Positions 1 to 6,088 of a DNA stretch of 7,870 nt are shown piece by piece. Origin of the DNA: Thermoproteota archaeon (lineage in GTDB: Archaea; Korarchaeota; Korarchaeia; Korarchaeales; Korarchaeaceae); the NCBI GenBank assembly GCA_003661265.1, contig QMVU01000041.1:1-7870 (forward strand), written 5' to 3'. The first letter of the stretch is position 1. Each line of letters begins with the position of its first letter. Made by a program: the position numbers and the translations under genes. The notes beneath the pieces were generated by a model. The model made no database searches. It worked only from the letters and a program-made list of their open reading frames with translations, and had not been told where the DNA came from.

Positions 1-623
1 AAATGGCCGGAATGACCTTTGAAAGGTTATTGGAACCTGAATTTGCATCAAAGCTCGTCCTCGAGGATCCGACTGTAAGCAGTACAGGGATAAACTTCCT
101 CCTCTGGCAAATAGCAGCCTACAAGATGCAGGGAAAGGACTGGACTAGCTGGTGGGAATTAATAAAGGGGGAAGCCATGATTGCAGGGAGCTGGGGAGAC
201 GCTTACGACATATTCCTGGACGAGGCTCAGGGAAGACCCATAGTAGTGAGCTACGGGACAGATCCAGCCTATTCCTATCACTTCTACCAGGAAACCAGGT
301 ACAAGGCTGCTTTAGTTGAGTACGGAGGGAAGAAGTGGGCATGGCTTCAGATAGAGGGCATAGGTCTCGTGAAAGGGGCTCCACACCGGGAACTGGCGAA
401 GAAGTTCATCGAGTACTTTTTAAGCCCTGAGGTCCAAAAGCACATCCCCCTTAACAACTGGATGTATCCAGCGAACTCTAAGACGGAACTGCCGGAGGTC
501 TACCTGAACTACGCTATAGATCCATCTAATGTGAGTCTGATGAACGAAGTTCTAACTCAAGAGGAGATAAGGGAGAACCTGAAGTCCTGGTTGAACTCCT
601 GGAGGGAGATAGTTGGGGGCTAG
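1..623 (+). CDS. thiB: ThiB-like thiamine ABC transporter substrate-binding protein (5' partial)
   Basis: This is the C-terminal part of an extracytoplasmic solute-binding protein that would deliver thiamine, or its phosphates, to the permease encoded next. About 206 residues are visible. Full-length ThiB/TbpA proteins have roughly 320-350, and the frame is open to the window edge, so the ATG at base 3 is probably internal and the signal peptide lies upstream. Counting from that Met, ThiB-family landmarks occur in order: LEDPTVSSTG (20-29), GSWGDAY (62-68), VVSYGTDPAY (81-90), an AKKFIEYFLSPEVQ segment (132-145), and IPLNNWMYP (148-156), which closely matches E. coli ThiB's IPTGNWMYP. The C-terminal W-x-x-x-W-R pattern also matches ThiB. 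Aromatic residues expected to sandwich thiamine (W64, Y84, Y90, W153) are present. The nearest alternatives are iron(III)- or spermidine-binding proteins, but the NNWMYP block favours thiamine. The specificity is inferred from family resemblance. Confidence 0.87.
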   Translation, partial: MAGMTFERLLEPEFASKLVLEDPTVSSTGINFLLWQIAAYKMQGKDWTSWWELIKGEAMIAGSWGDAYDIFLDEAQGRPIVVSYGTDPAYSYHFYQETRYKAALVEYGGKKWAWLQIEGIGLVKGAPHRELAKKFIEYFLSPEVQKHIPLNNWMYPANSKTELPEVYLNYAIDPSNVSLMNEVLTQEEIRENLKSWLNSWREIVGG

Positions 624-640
624 CCCGGCTGAAGGTCAGT

Positions 641-649
641 AATAAATTT
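641..649 (+). promoter_or_regulatory. Candidate TATA box upstream of the permease gene
   Basis: AATAAATTT is centred about 30 bases before the TTG start at 675. That is the distance expected of an archaeal TATA box driving a leaderless or very short-leader transcript. The gap between the binding-protein stop and the permease start is 51 bases, longer than in a tightly coupled operon. A secondary promoter here could set permease/ATPase levels separately from the binding protein. The call rests on composition and spacing only. Confidence 0.4.
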
Positions 650-674
650 CAAGTGTGATGTAATAGGTCGAGAG

Positions 675-2231
675 TTGAGATACAGAAGAGGAATCAGCTT
701 TTGGCTTGGGGTCCTCTCCATAACGTTGACGCTTGGCCTCTGGTGTGCCAGCTCCATAGGACTTCTCAAGCACGGAGTTCCCTCGCTGCTTGATGCCGTG
801 AGGGATAAGGCCATAAGGAAGGCCTTCAGCTTCTCCCTCATCCAAGCACTTGCCAGCGCATCCTTATCCGTAGCTCTGGCAGTTCCAATCGCATATCTGG
901 ATGCTACTTACGATTTCAGGGGCAGGAGGATCTTGAAGGCTTTTGTTACTATGCCGTTTACCCTTCCGACGATATCTGTGGCCCTCTCTTTCCTCCTGCT
1001 TTCCCGAAAGGGGATCATAGCGCCTGGATGGCCCTCAATAATTGCAGCTCATACTTACTTCAACTTCGGCATGTGCTTCCAGATAATATCGGCGACTCTG
1101 AGTTCAATAAGCACAGACATGGAGGAGGCAGCTGAAACCCTTGGAGCTAGCTATACCCTGAAGTTAAGGGCGGTGGTCTTGCCCCTGATCTCAAGGGGTC
1201 TCCTCTATTCCTTCACACTGACGTTCGTCCTCTGCTTCACTAGCTTTACGATCCCGCTCCTGCTGGGAGGTCCGAGGTATAGAACGTTAGAAGTGGAGAT
1301 CTACTCCCTGTATAAGGTTTTCTTGGACGAAAAGCTTGCTTCAGGAGCTGCTCTCCTGCAGCTATTTGTTACAGGAGCCCTTTCCATAGCAGCTTTCAGG
1401 TCTTGGCCTGCAGCCAGGTCGAGGGGCGCGAGGGTTAGGAGGAGTTTACCAAGGGATCCTCTTCACGCTGTCCTGCTGGCATACTACTGCGTCATGGCAT
1501 GCCTCTCCCTATATCCTGTGCTTTATCTGGCGATTAGATCCCTCTTTAATCCTATAACCGACGAATTCTCCCCATGGATTTACCTAAAGGTGCTCTCCAG
1601 CGAGTTTGATCCCTCTTTAGGATCTTCCCCATTAAGCTCCCTGACAAACAGCCTCTTCTTTGCCATCATGAGCTCTCTCATCACCCTTACCTCAGCTGGT
1701 CTCCTCCTATCTTCTCCCGCAAGGCTAAAGGAGCTAGGGATTCTTATCTCCCTCCTTCCCCTAGGAACATCGTCCATAAGCCTTGCTTTAGGCCTTTACT
1801 CAATAGGAAGCAGGTTTCAAGTTCCAGGGTGGATCCTGATAACTTCTAGCCACTTCCTAATTTCAGCCCCTTTCGTCTTCAGAAGCCTTGAGGCTGGGGC
1901 ATCAACCGTAGATCCAACTTTGATGGAGGCAGCTGAAACCCTAGGTCTTGACAGGTTGGAGGCAACCTTCAAGGTTCTCTTGCCCCTAATACTTCCCTCA
2001 TTACTCGTAGGAGGTTTTTACGCCTTTTCTATGTCGATCTCTGAGACTTCAGCGGTAGCCCTTCTCTCGACCCCTGAAACGCAGACTTTAACAGTTGTGG
2101 CCCTGAGATACTCTGGAGTCAGGAAGTTCCAGGAGGCAAGCGCCATATCCTTTATAGTCTGCCTGATGACCTGGATCCCGCTCCTTCTCCAGTACCTGGT
2201 GGAAAGAAGGATCAAGTGGGCTAGGAGATGA
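675..2231 (+). CDS. thiP: ThiP-like two-domain ABC transporter permease
   Basis: This 518-residue integral membrane protein carries two fused binding-protein-dependent permease domains, the arrangement of ThiP and FbpB. It would form the whole transmembrane channel by itself. About twelve hydrophobic segments can be read, six in each half, separated by a basic, Arg-rich linker near residues 237-258. Each half has the cytoplasmic EAA loop that docks with the ATPase: M149-EEAAETLGA in the first half and M417-EAAETLG in the second. The start is TTG at 675. A stop lies in frame upstream at 630-632, no ATG or GTG falls between them, and the resulting N-terminus (MRYRRG followed by a hydrophobic helix) suits an inner-membrane protein. 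No strong Shine-Dalgarno is visible, so translation may be leaderless or coupled. Thiamine specificity is inferred from the upstream ThiB-like protein; iron transporters share this architecture. Confidence 0.87.
   Translation: MRYRRGISFWLGVLSITLTLGLWCASSIGLLKHGVPSLLDAVRDKAIRKAFSFSLIQALASASLSVALAVPIAYLDATYDFRGRRILKAFVTMPFTLPTISVALSFLLLSRKGIIAPGWPSIIAAHTYFNFGMCFQIISATLSSISTDMEEAAETLGASYTLKLRAVVLPLISRGLLYSFTLTFVLCFTSFTIPLLLGGPRYRTLEVEIYSLYKVFLDEKLASGAALLQLFVTGALSIAAFRSWPAARSRGARVRRSLPRDPLHAVLLAYYCVMACLSLYPVLYLAIRSLFNPITDEFSPWIYLKVLSSEFDPSLGSSPLSSLTNSLFFAIMSSLITLTSAGLLLSSPARLKELGILISLLPLGTSSISLALGLYSIGSRFQVPGWILITSSHFLISAPFVFRSLEAGASTVDPTLMEAAETLGLDRLEATFKVLLPLILPSLLVGGFYAFSMSISETSAVALLSTPETQTLTVVALRYSGVRKFQEASAISFIVCLMTWIPLLLQYLVERRIKWARR
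1124..1141 (+). repeat. Direct repeat copy 1, encoding the first EAA loop of the permease
   Basis: GGAGGCAGCTGAAACCCT occurs here and again at 1925-1942, in the same codon phase. Both copies encode the core of the EAA loop (EAAETL), one in each permease half. It is a DNA-level trace of the internal symmetry of the protein. Confidence 0.8.
1925..1942 (+). repeat. Direct repeat copy 2, encoding the second EAA loop of the permease
   Basis: This is an 18-base perfect copy of 1124-1141, about 800 bases downstream and in the same reading frame. Identity at synonymous positions is more than is needed to preserve the protein motif. Confidence 0.8.
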
Positions 2232-2234
2232 GAC

Positions 2235-3221
2235 ATGGTTGAGGTCAGGCTGAGGGGCGTGTCCAAGAGGTTCGGAACAACCTTAGCGCTGAAGGAAGTT
2301 GATCTAACAGTCCCCGACGGAAGCATAACGGTCGTCGTTGGCCCTAGCGGCTGCGGGAAGACGACGATGCTCAGGATAATAGCAGGCCTCGAGATTCCCG
2401 ACTCCGGAAAGGTTCTGTTCGATGGGAGGGATGTCACCGGGCTGCCTCCAAGGGATAGGAATGTTGGAATGGTCTTCCAGGATCTGGCCCTCTTCCCCCA
2501 CCTTACAGTCCTAGATAACGTTGCCTTCGGCCTTATAGCCAGGGGATACGAGGAGGACGAAGCTAAAAGGGTGGCCATAAGTCTTATAAGGCTCCTGAAG
2601 CTAGAGGGCCTCGAGAGGAGGTATCCCCATCAACTCTCGGGTGGACAGAGGCAAAGAGTTGCTTTAGCAAGGGCTTTAGCTCCAAATCCATCAGTTCTCC
2701 TACTAGATGAGCCATTTGGAGCTCTTGATGCGAGACTTAGGGAGAGGCTCCTCTGGGAGGTTAGAAGGCTCCACAGCGAGCGGAAATTCACCGCTATACA
2801 CGTCACTCACGATCAGGCAGAGGCCTTGGCCATCGCAGACAGACTTGCCATAATGAAGGATGGTAGGATAATCAGGGAGGGCCCCTCTGAGGAGGTCGTT
2901 AGGGATCCGAGGAGCGAGTTTGCGGCCAGATTTCTGGGAGCAAATGTATTGAGGCTAGAGAAGGTAGATAACTCCAAGTATAGGATTGGAAATCAGGTTT
3001 TAAACCTTCAAAGCGAAGAGGAGGAAGTCTTGCTCGCCTTCTACCCTGAGGAGGTTGAGCCTTCAGATGAGGGACTTGAGGGGGAAGTAAAGGCCATCTC
3101 CTTCTCTAGGCTTGGATACAGGCTTATCGTCGACGTGGAAGGGGTTGAGGTTGAGCTTCTTTGGAAGGGCAGGCCTTCCCAGAAGGTTAGGTTCAGGCCC
3201 ACCAACCCCATGCTAATCTAG
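2235..3221 (+). CDS. ABC transporter ATP-binding protein (CysA/PotA/MalK type with TOBE-like C-terminus)
   Basis: This 328-residue cytoplasmic ATPase would power the importer encoded just upstream. All ABC motifs are intact: Walker A GPSGCGKTT (36-44, K42), Q-loop Q82 in VFQDLALFP, signature LSGGQ (134-138), Walker B LLLDEP (155-160, catalytic E159), D-loop ALD, and switch histidine H192 in HVTHDQ. Residues from about 235 to the end form a smaller beta-rich domain, read as TOBE-like, as in MalK, PotA and CysA. E. coli ThiQ is only about 232 residues and lacks this domain, so the name ThiQ fits by role rather than by architecture. The ATG start lies three bases after the permease stop, and GGAGATGAG just upstream is a good Shine-Dalgarno that overlaps the permease end, indicating co-translation. 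Substrate is inferred only from neighbours. Confidence 0.93.
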   Translation: MVEVRLRGVSKRFGTTLALKEVDLTVPDGSITVVVGPSGCGKTTMLRIIAGLEIPDSGKVLFDGRDVTGLPPRDRNVGMVFQDLALFPHLTVLDNVAFGLIARGYEEDEAKRVAISLIRLLKLEGLERRYPHQLSGGQRQRVALARALAPNPSVLLLDEPFGALDARLRERLLWEVRRLHSERKFTAIHVTHDQAEALAIADRLAIMKDGRIIREGPSEEVVRDPRSEFAARFLGANVLRLEKVDNSKYRIGNQVLNLQSEEEEVLLAFYPEEVEPSDEGLEGEVKAISFSRLGYRLIVDVEGVEVELLWKGRPSQKVRFRPTNPMLI

Positions 3222-3238
3222 GGTTTTAAGCAGTAAAC

Positions 3239-3251
3239 GGAGGTTACCTCG
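3239..3251 (+). promoter_or_regulatory. nadE ribosome binding site inside a short palindrome
   Basis: GGAGGT (3239-3244) is a strong archaeal Shine-Dalgarno placed a few bases before the ATG at 3252, and it fixes that start. It forms part of GAGGTTACCTC (3240-3250), two 5-base arms inverted around a single central base. With a loop of at least three bases only about three pairs could form in RNA, so sequestration of the site would be weak. Confidence 0.6.
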
Positions 3252-4043
3252 ATGCTTACCCTCGAATCCTTGAAATTGGATCCTGAAAAGGTCTGCTCCT
3301 TGATATGCGAGTTTACCAGAGATCTCGTCAGGAGAGCCGGAGCCAAGGGCGTCGTCTTGGGGATAAGCGGAGGCGTCGATTCCTGCACCACCGCGGCCCT
3401 GATGGTTAAGGCCCTAGGAAGGGAAAGGGTTCTAGGCCTCCTCCTGCCTGAGGAGGGAGTAACTCCAAGGGAAGATCTGGAGGACGCTACGAACCTTGCA
3501 AAGAGGCTCAGAATTAGGTATGAGACCCTAGAGATATCGGGTATAGTTAGGGAGTACCTGAGGCTCCTGCCCAGGTCTGACTTGATAGCCGAGGGCAACC
3601 TCAAGCCCAGGATAAGGATGACCATCCTCTACTACTACGCCAACTCCCTGAACTACCTGGTGGCAGGCTCAGGGGACAGGAGCGAGATCCTGATAGGGTA
3701 CTTCACCAAGTACGGGGACGGAGGGGTTGACTTCCTCCCAATTGGAGGGCTTTTCAAGACTCAAGTTAGGCAGCTTGGCGCCTATCTTGGGGTTCCTGAT
3801 AGGATAACAGCGAAGCCAAGCTCCCCCAGGCTATGGAAAGGACATCTAGCTGAGAAAGAGCTGGGAATGACCTATGAGGAGATAGATCTTATTCTCCACG
3901 CTCTATTCGACCTGAAACTCTCCGTCGAGGAGGCCTCAAGGGAAACAGGGCTCGAAAGGGACAAGGTCCTAAAGGTCCTTAAGATGCATGAGGAAAGCAA
4001 ACACAAAAGGGAGATGCCCCCCATAGCTCCCATAAATGGGTGA
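3252..4043 (+). CDS. nadE: NH3-dependent NAD+ synthetase
   Basis: It catalyses the last step of NAD+ synthesis: ATP-dependent amidation of nicotinate adenine dinucleotide through an adenylated intermediate. At 263 residues it has only the synthetase domain and no N-terminal glutaminase domain, so it should use free ammonia. The PP-loop SGGVDS is at 39-44 (ATP pyrophosphate binding). Further family blocks are GNLKPRIRM (115-123), GSGDRSE (139-145), GYFTKYGDGGVDFLPIG (149-165), KTQVRQLG, and the C-terminal HKREMPP (250-256). Two blocks depart from the common form: GSGDRSE where G-T-x-N-K-S-E is usual, and LWKGHLAEKELG (194-205) where GQTDExELG is usual. The PP-loop residues are intact, so the enzyme is probably active. 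The gene follows the ATPase gene after 30 bases and has its own strong Shine-Dalgarno. It overlaps the next gene by four bases. Confidence 0.95.
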   Translation: MLTLESLKLDPEKVCSLICEFTRDLVRRAGAKGVVLGISGGVDSCTTAALMVKALGRERVLGLLLPEEGVTPREDLEDATNLAKRLRIRYETLEISGIVREYLRLLPRSDLIAEGNLKPRIRMTILYYYANSLNYLVAGSGDRSEILIGYFTKYGDGGVDFLPIGGLFKTQVRQLGAYLGVPDRITAKPSSPRLWKGHLAEKELGMTYEEIDLILHALFDLKLSVEEASRETGLERDKVLKVLKMHEESKHKREMPPIAPING

Positions 4044-4549
4044 GGATAATGATAGGAGTAATTTCGGACACTCATGATGATTTAGAAGCCATAAGGTCGG
4101 CCCTGGAGGTTTTCTCGAGGGAGGAGGTTGAGTCCATAATACACCTGGGCGACCTAATCTCACCATTTTCCCTCAGGGAGTTGGCAAAGTGGCAGGGAAG
4201 GGTGGATCTGCTCTGGGGAAACAACGAGGGGGAGGCCCTAGTTGCAAAGCTTGGCGTGGAACTTGGGCTAAAGGTTCACACCTCCCCAACAGAGCTGACG
4301 ATCTCGAACAGAGAGATCCTAGCATTCCACGGATTTGGAAGCGCCTCGCTCACCGAGAAAGTTGCAAGGATGATAGCCGATAGCGGGGAGTATGACCTCG
4401 TCCTATTCGGCCACACCCACTCACCGATTGTGGAGAGGAGGAAATCCCTCCTGGTTAACCCCGGGGAGGCCTGCGGGAAGCTTACGAAAAGAAGGACGAT
4501 TGCGTTGGTAGACTTGGATAGGATGGAAGCTGAGATAGTTGAGCTTTAA
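4040..4549 (+). CDS. MJ0936/YfcE-family metallophosphoesterase
   Basis: This small calcineurin-like phosphoesterase of 169 residues is likely to hydrolyse phosphodiesters or phosphomonoesters with a two-metal centre; its natural substrate is unknown. Metal-ligand motifs appear in order: D10-T-H12, G37-D38, G60-N-N62, H97-G, and G124-H-T-H127. They are followed by NPGEACGKLT, nearly the same as the NPGECCG end block of Methanocaldococcus MJ0936. The GNNEGE block likewise resembles that protein's GNNDGE. The start shown is GTG at 4040, which overlaps the nadE stop (GTGA). ATG at 4049 is an equally good start, because GGTGA at 4039-4043 would serve as its Shine-Dalgarno five bases away; it gives 166 residues. 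Coupling to nadE is clear in either case. A role in nucleotide or cofactor turnover is a guess from context. The 3' end overlaps the convergent gene by four bases. Confidence 0.9.
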   Translation: MRIMIGVISDTHDDLEAIRSALEVFSREEVESIIHLGDLISPFSLRELAKWQGRVDLLWGNNEGEALVAKLGVELGLKVHTSPTELTISNREILAFHGFGSASLTEKVARMIADSGEYDLVLFGHTHSPIVERRKSLLVNPGEACGKLTKRRTIALVDLDRMEAEIVEL

Positions 4550-5517
4550 CCCTCCTGAATTAATCCGAGGAGCTTCAGCGCCTTTATTATCTCTATCGTC
4601 GTCTCCACCTCCCTCCCCTCAGCCTCTGGCTCGAAGGAACCATCTTCCCACTGCTTCTTATTCAAGATTCCCAAGAAGTGCTTGACCTCCGGGTCATTGG
4701 CGCTGAATCCAGCACTTGCAAGGCTCCAAAGGAGCCATCCAAGCTGAGAAGGCTCCCAGGAGTCTGATGGGATCTCCTTAAGGAAAGAGATTGCCCCTTT
4801 CACAGTCCAGTTATCCCTCCCGAGCATCATGGCCAGAAAGGATGCTGCTACCCAGTTTGTATGCAGGAACCCGTAGAAGTGGCCGTCCGGGTGGACGAAC
4901 CTCATTAGGAAGTCCATGGCATCTATCAACTCCTCCCTGTCAACGTAGTTGAGTTTGGCAAGCCAGAAAGAGGTATAAGCCGTTGTCAGGACCTTTGCCT
5001 TGAGGTCGCCTGGCTTCATCCAGGGAGGGGGGTTGAACTCCTCTATTACAGAAGGTTCCTCCCAACTTCCATCGCTCTTCTGGACGGAAAATAGGAAGCG
5101 TACCACCTCATCTACGCTTTCGTGGTCCAGGCAGTTATACTCCTCAAGCCTGACTAACGCCAGCAGGCTGTCCATTATGCTGCTGGGCCTTCCCTTCTCA
5201 AGTCCATACGGAAATCCGCCATCCGGGTTTTGCAATTCGACGAGGGAGTTCAGGACATCCTGCTTTGCCTTCCTTCCAGTCAGGATGCACTCAAGCCTCT
5301 CCCTCTGCTCCGGGTTAGAGTTCTTCTGGACGAACTCTATCGCTAGCTTTGTATCCAAGGAAGGCCTCAGCTTTTTCGCCACTTCCTTCTCCTCCTTCTC
5401 CTCTTTCTTACCAAAAACTTTGAAGAAGCTCATTGTAATCCCTAAAAAGCTTGTGATACCCAGCCAATAGTGAACGGACTTTGAGGCCCAAAAAAACGCG
5501 CTAGGAAGCCATCCCAT
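4546..5517 (-). CDS. Prenyltransferase/terpene-cyclase-like toroid repeat protein, possible N-terminal membrane anchor
   Basis: This protein of about 323 residues has repeated QW-like motifs typical of alpha/alpha toroid folds (squalene cyclase, protein prenyltransferase beta subunits). They are QNPDGGF (96-102), QKSDGSW (146-152), HPDGHFY (209-215), a degenerate PSDSWEP (250-256) and QWEDGSF (289-295), spaced about 40-60 residues. I see no DxDD or DCTAE cyclase motif and no clear zinc-ligand set of a protein prenyltransferase, so catalytic activity is not established. Three starts are possible. ATG at 5517 is chosen because GAAGGTG lies just upstream of it and a TATA-like TATTTTAGA lies about 40 bases upstream. 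This start adds a roughly 16-residue uncharged hydrophobic stretch followed by KVFGKKEEKEEKE, which reads like a membrane anchor plus charged linker. ATG at 5433 (MSFFKVFGKK) would give a soluble 295-residue protein. ATG at 5589 lies upstream of the TATA box and is unlikely. Function is unknown; the fold call is firm. Confidence 0.82.
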   Translation of the reverse strand: MGWLPSAFFWASKSVHYWLGITSFLGITMSFFKVFGKKEEKEEKEVAKKLRPSLDTKLAIEFVQKNSNPEQRERLECILTGRKAKQDVLNSLVELQNPDGGFPYGLEKGRPSSIMDSLLALVRLEEYNCLDHESVDEVVRFLFSVQKSDGSWEEPSVIEEFNPPPWMKPGDLKAKVLTTAYTSFWLAKLNYVDREELIDAMDFLMRFVHPDGHFYGFLHTNWVAASFLAMMLGRDNWTVKGAISFLKEIPSDSWEPSQLGWLLWSLASAGFSANDPEVKHFLGILNKKQWEDGSFEPEAEGREVETTIEIIKALKLLGLIQEG

Positions 5518-5533
5518 TACTAACACCTTCGAT

Positions 5534-5543
5534 GAACATGTTC
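5534..5543. promoter_or_regulatory. Perfect 10-bp palindrome, candidate operator
   Basis: GAACATGTTC is its own reverse complement. It sits between the minus-strand TATA-like box and the ATG at 5517, near where transcription of the toroid gene would begin, a classic position for a repressor dimer. Function is inferred from position only. Confidence 0.4.
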
Positions 5544-5545
5544 CC

Positions 5546-5555
5546 TTAGATCTAA
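5546..5555. promoter_or_regulatory. Second perfect 10-bp palindrome overlapping the TATA-like box
   Basis: TTAGATCTAA is its own reverse complement. It lies two bases from the GAACATGTTC palindrome, with centres 12 bp apart, about one helical turn. It overlaps the minus-strand TATA-like element, so a bound protein would compete with TBP. Confidence 0.4.
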
Positions 5556-5559
5556 AATA
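5551..5559 (-). promoter_or_regulatory. Candidate TATA box for the toroid-repeat gene
   Basis: Read on the minus strand this is TATTTTAGA. A start of transcription about 25 bases downstream would fall near 5530, leaving a short leader that contains GAAGGTG before the ATG at 5517. This spacing is the main reason for preferring that start codon. Confidence 0.45.
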
Positions 5560-5609
5560 TTGTATTGCATGACCGCCGATGGTCCTCAAGACGGGTCAAA
5601 TCAGTCAAG

Positions 5610-5617
5610 CTTTTAAT
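5610..5617 (+). promoter_or_regulatory. Candidate TATA box for the YbjN-like gene
   Basis: CTTTTAAT is centred about 35 bases before the TTG start at 5649. Transcription would begin near 5638, at the edge of the Shine-Dalgarno-like AGAGGAGAG (5636-5644), giving a leader of about ten bases. Confidence 0.45.
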
Positions 5618-5648
5618 GATGGCTTGCTAATCAACAGAGGAGAGAAGA

Positions 5649-6047
5649 TTGGGTGAACTCTTAGAGAAGGTTAAGCAGGCTTTGGATGAGGCTGGCATAA
5701 GATATGCCATGTTAGGGGAGCAGCCCGTCATACTAACGAGGTGGAAGACTCAGGAGTTCGATCCCCTGGACATATTCCTGCTTATAAGTGAGGAGAGGGG
5801 TGTAGTCTCCCTCACCGCCTCTTTGGGAGAGGGGTTCAGCGACATGGAGAGGTGGATGCTCAACCATAACCACAACTTCGCCTTCGCCTTCTACTCACTG
5901 GACGAGGACGGCACGCCCTACATAAACTCCCAGCTAGACGCCGGTTGGATAACGAGTGAGGCGGTTATCATAGCTCTTCAGGCTATGATAATAGCTGCAG
6001 ACCACTTCGCATCAGAGAGGAACAGGGGTTCCTCCGAAGTTGACTGA
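5649..6047 (+). CDS. YbjN-like small protein (putative chaperone/regulator fold)
   Basis: This 132-residue cytoplasmic protein has the layout of the YbjN/type III secretion chaperone-like superfamily: an N-terminal helix (GELLEKVKQALDEAGIRY), a run of beta strands, an N-H-N-x-x-F-A-F-A-F-Y-S-L-D-E-D-G segment (about 74-88) matching the family's strand-turn 'LDxDG', then a long C-terminal helix (SEAVIIALQAMIIAADHFA). No catalytic motif or membrane segment is seen. Members of this fold are often proposed to act as protein-binding or regulatory partners, but no specific role is known here. The start is TTG at 5649, supported by AGAGGAGAG upstream, and the first residues are MGELLEKV. The gene is divergent from the toroid gene and is followed after 41 bases by the uppP homologue in the same direction, so the two may be co-transcribed. 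The family call is by pattern and is moderately sure. Confidence 0.8.
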   Translation: MGELLEKVKQALDEAGIRYAMLGEQPVILTRWKTQEFDPLDIFLLISEERGVVSLTASLGEGFSDMERWMLNHNHNFAFAFYSLDEDGTPYINSQLDAGWITSEAVIIALQAMIIAADHFASERNRGSSEVD

Positions 6048-6088
6048 TGGGCTACTAGGAGAGTTCTTAAGACGATCGGTAGAGTGGG

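Larger units (their letters stand above)
5518..5648. promoter_or_regulatory. Divergent intergenic region with promoters facing both ways
   Basis: This gap of about 130 bases separates the minus-strand toroid gene from the plus-strand YbjN-like gene. It is more A/T-rich than its surroundings. It holds one TATA-like box for each direction and two adjacent 10-bp palindromes on the minus-strand side. If the toroid gene really starts at 5433, the regulatory span extends to there. Confidence 0.6.

Noticed and set aside
3..5. ATG near the left edge as the true start of the binding protein
   Set aside because: The visible protein lacks the N-terminal lobe and signal peptide found in the ThiB family and the frame is open to the edge, so the gene almost certainly begins before the window.
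2018..2578. 186-codon open frame on the minus strand
   Set aside because: It lies antisense to the permease end and the ATPase start, both of which have intact family motifs. Its translation is Ser/Thr/Pro-rich with no recognisable domain, as expected of a shadow frame.
3218..3625. 135-codon minus-strand open frame
   Set aside because: It is antisense to nadE, which is certain from the PP-loop and other blocks; the product is low-complexity and Ser/Leu/Arg-rich.
5000..5470. 156-codon open frame on the plus strand
   Set aside because: It is antisense to the toroid-repeat gene. Its Ser/Phe-rich product has no motif, and the minus-strand frame carries clear repeats.
5571..5584. GACC/GGTC inverted repeat in the divergent gap
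   Set aside because: Only four pairs with a six-base loop and no oligo-T tract; too weak to call a terminator or operator.
5606..5626. Inverted repeat CAAGC/GCTTG around the TATA-like box at 5610
   Set aside because: Five-base arms with an 11-base loop are common by chance, and the arms do not extend.
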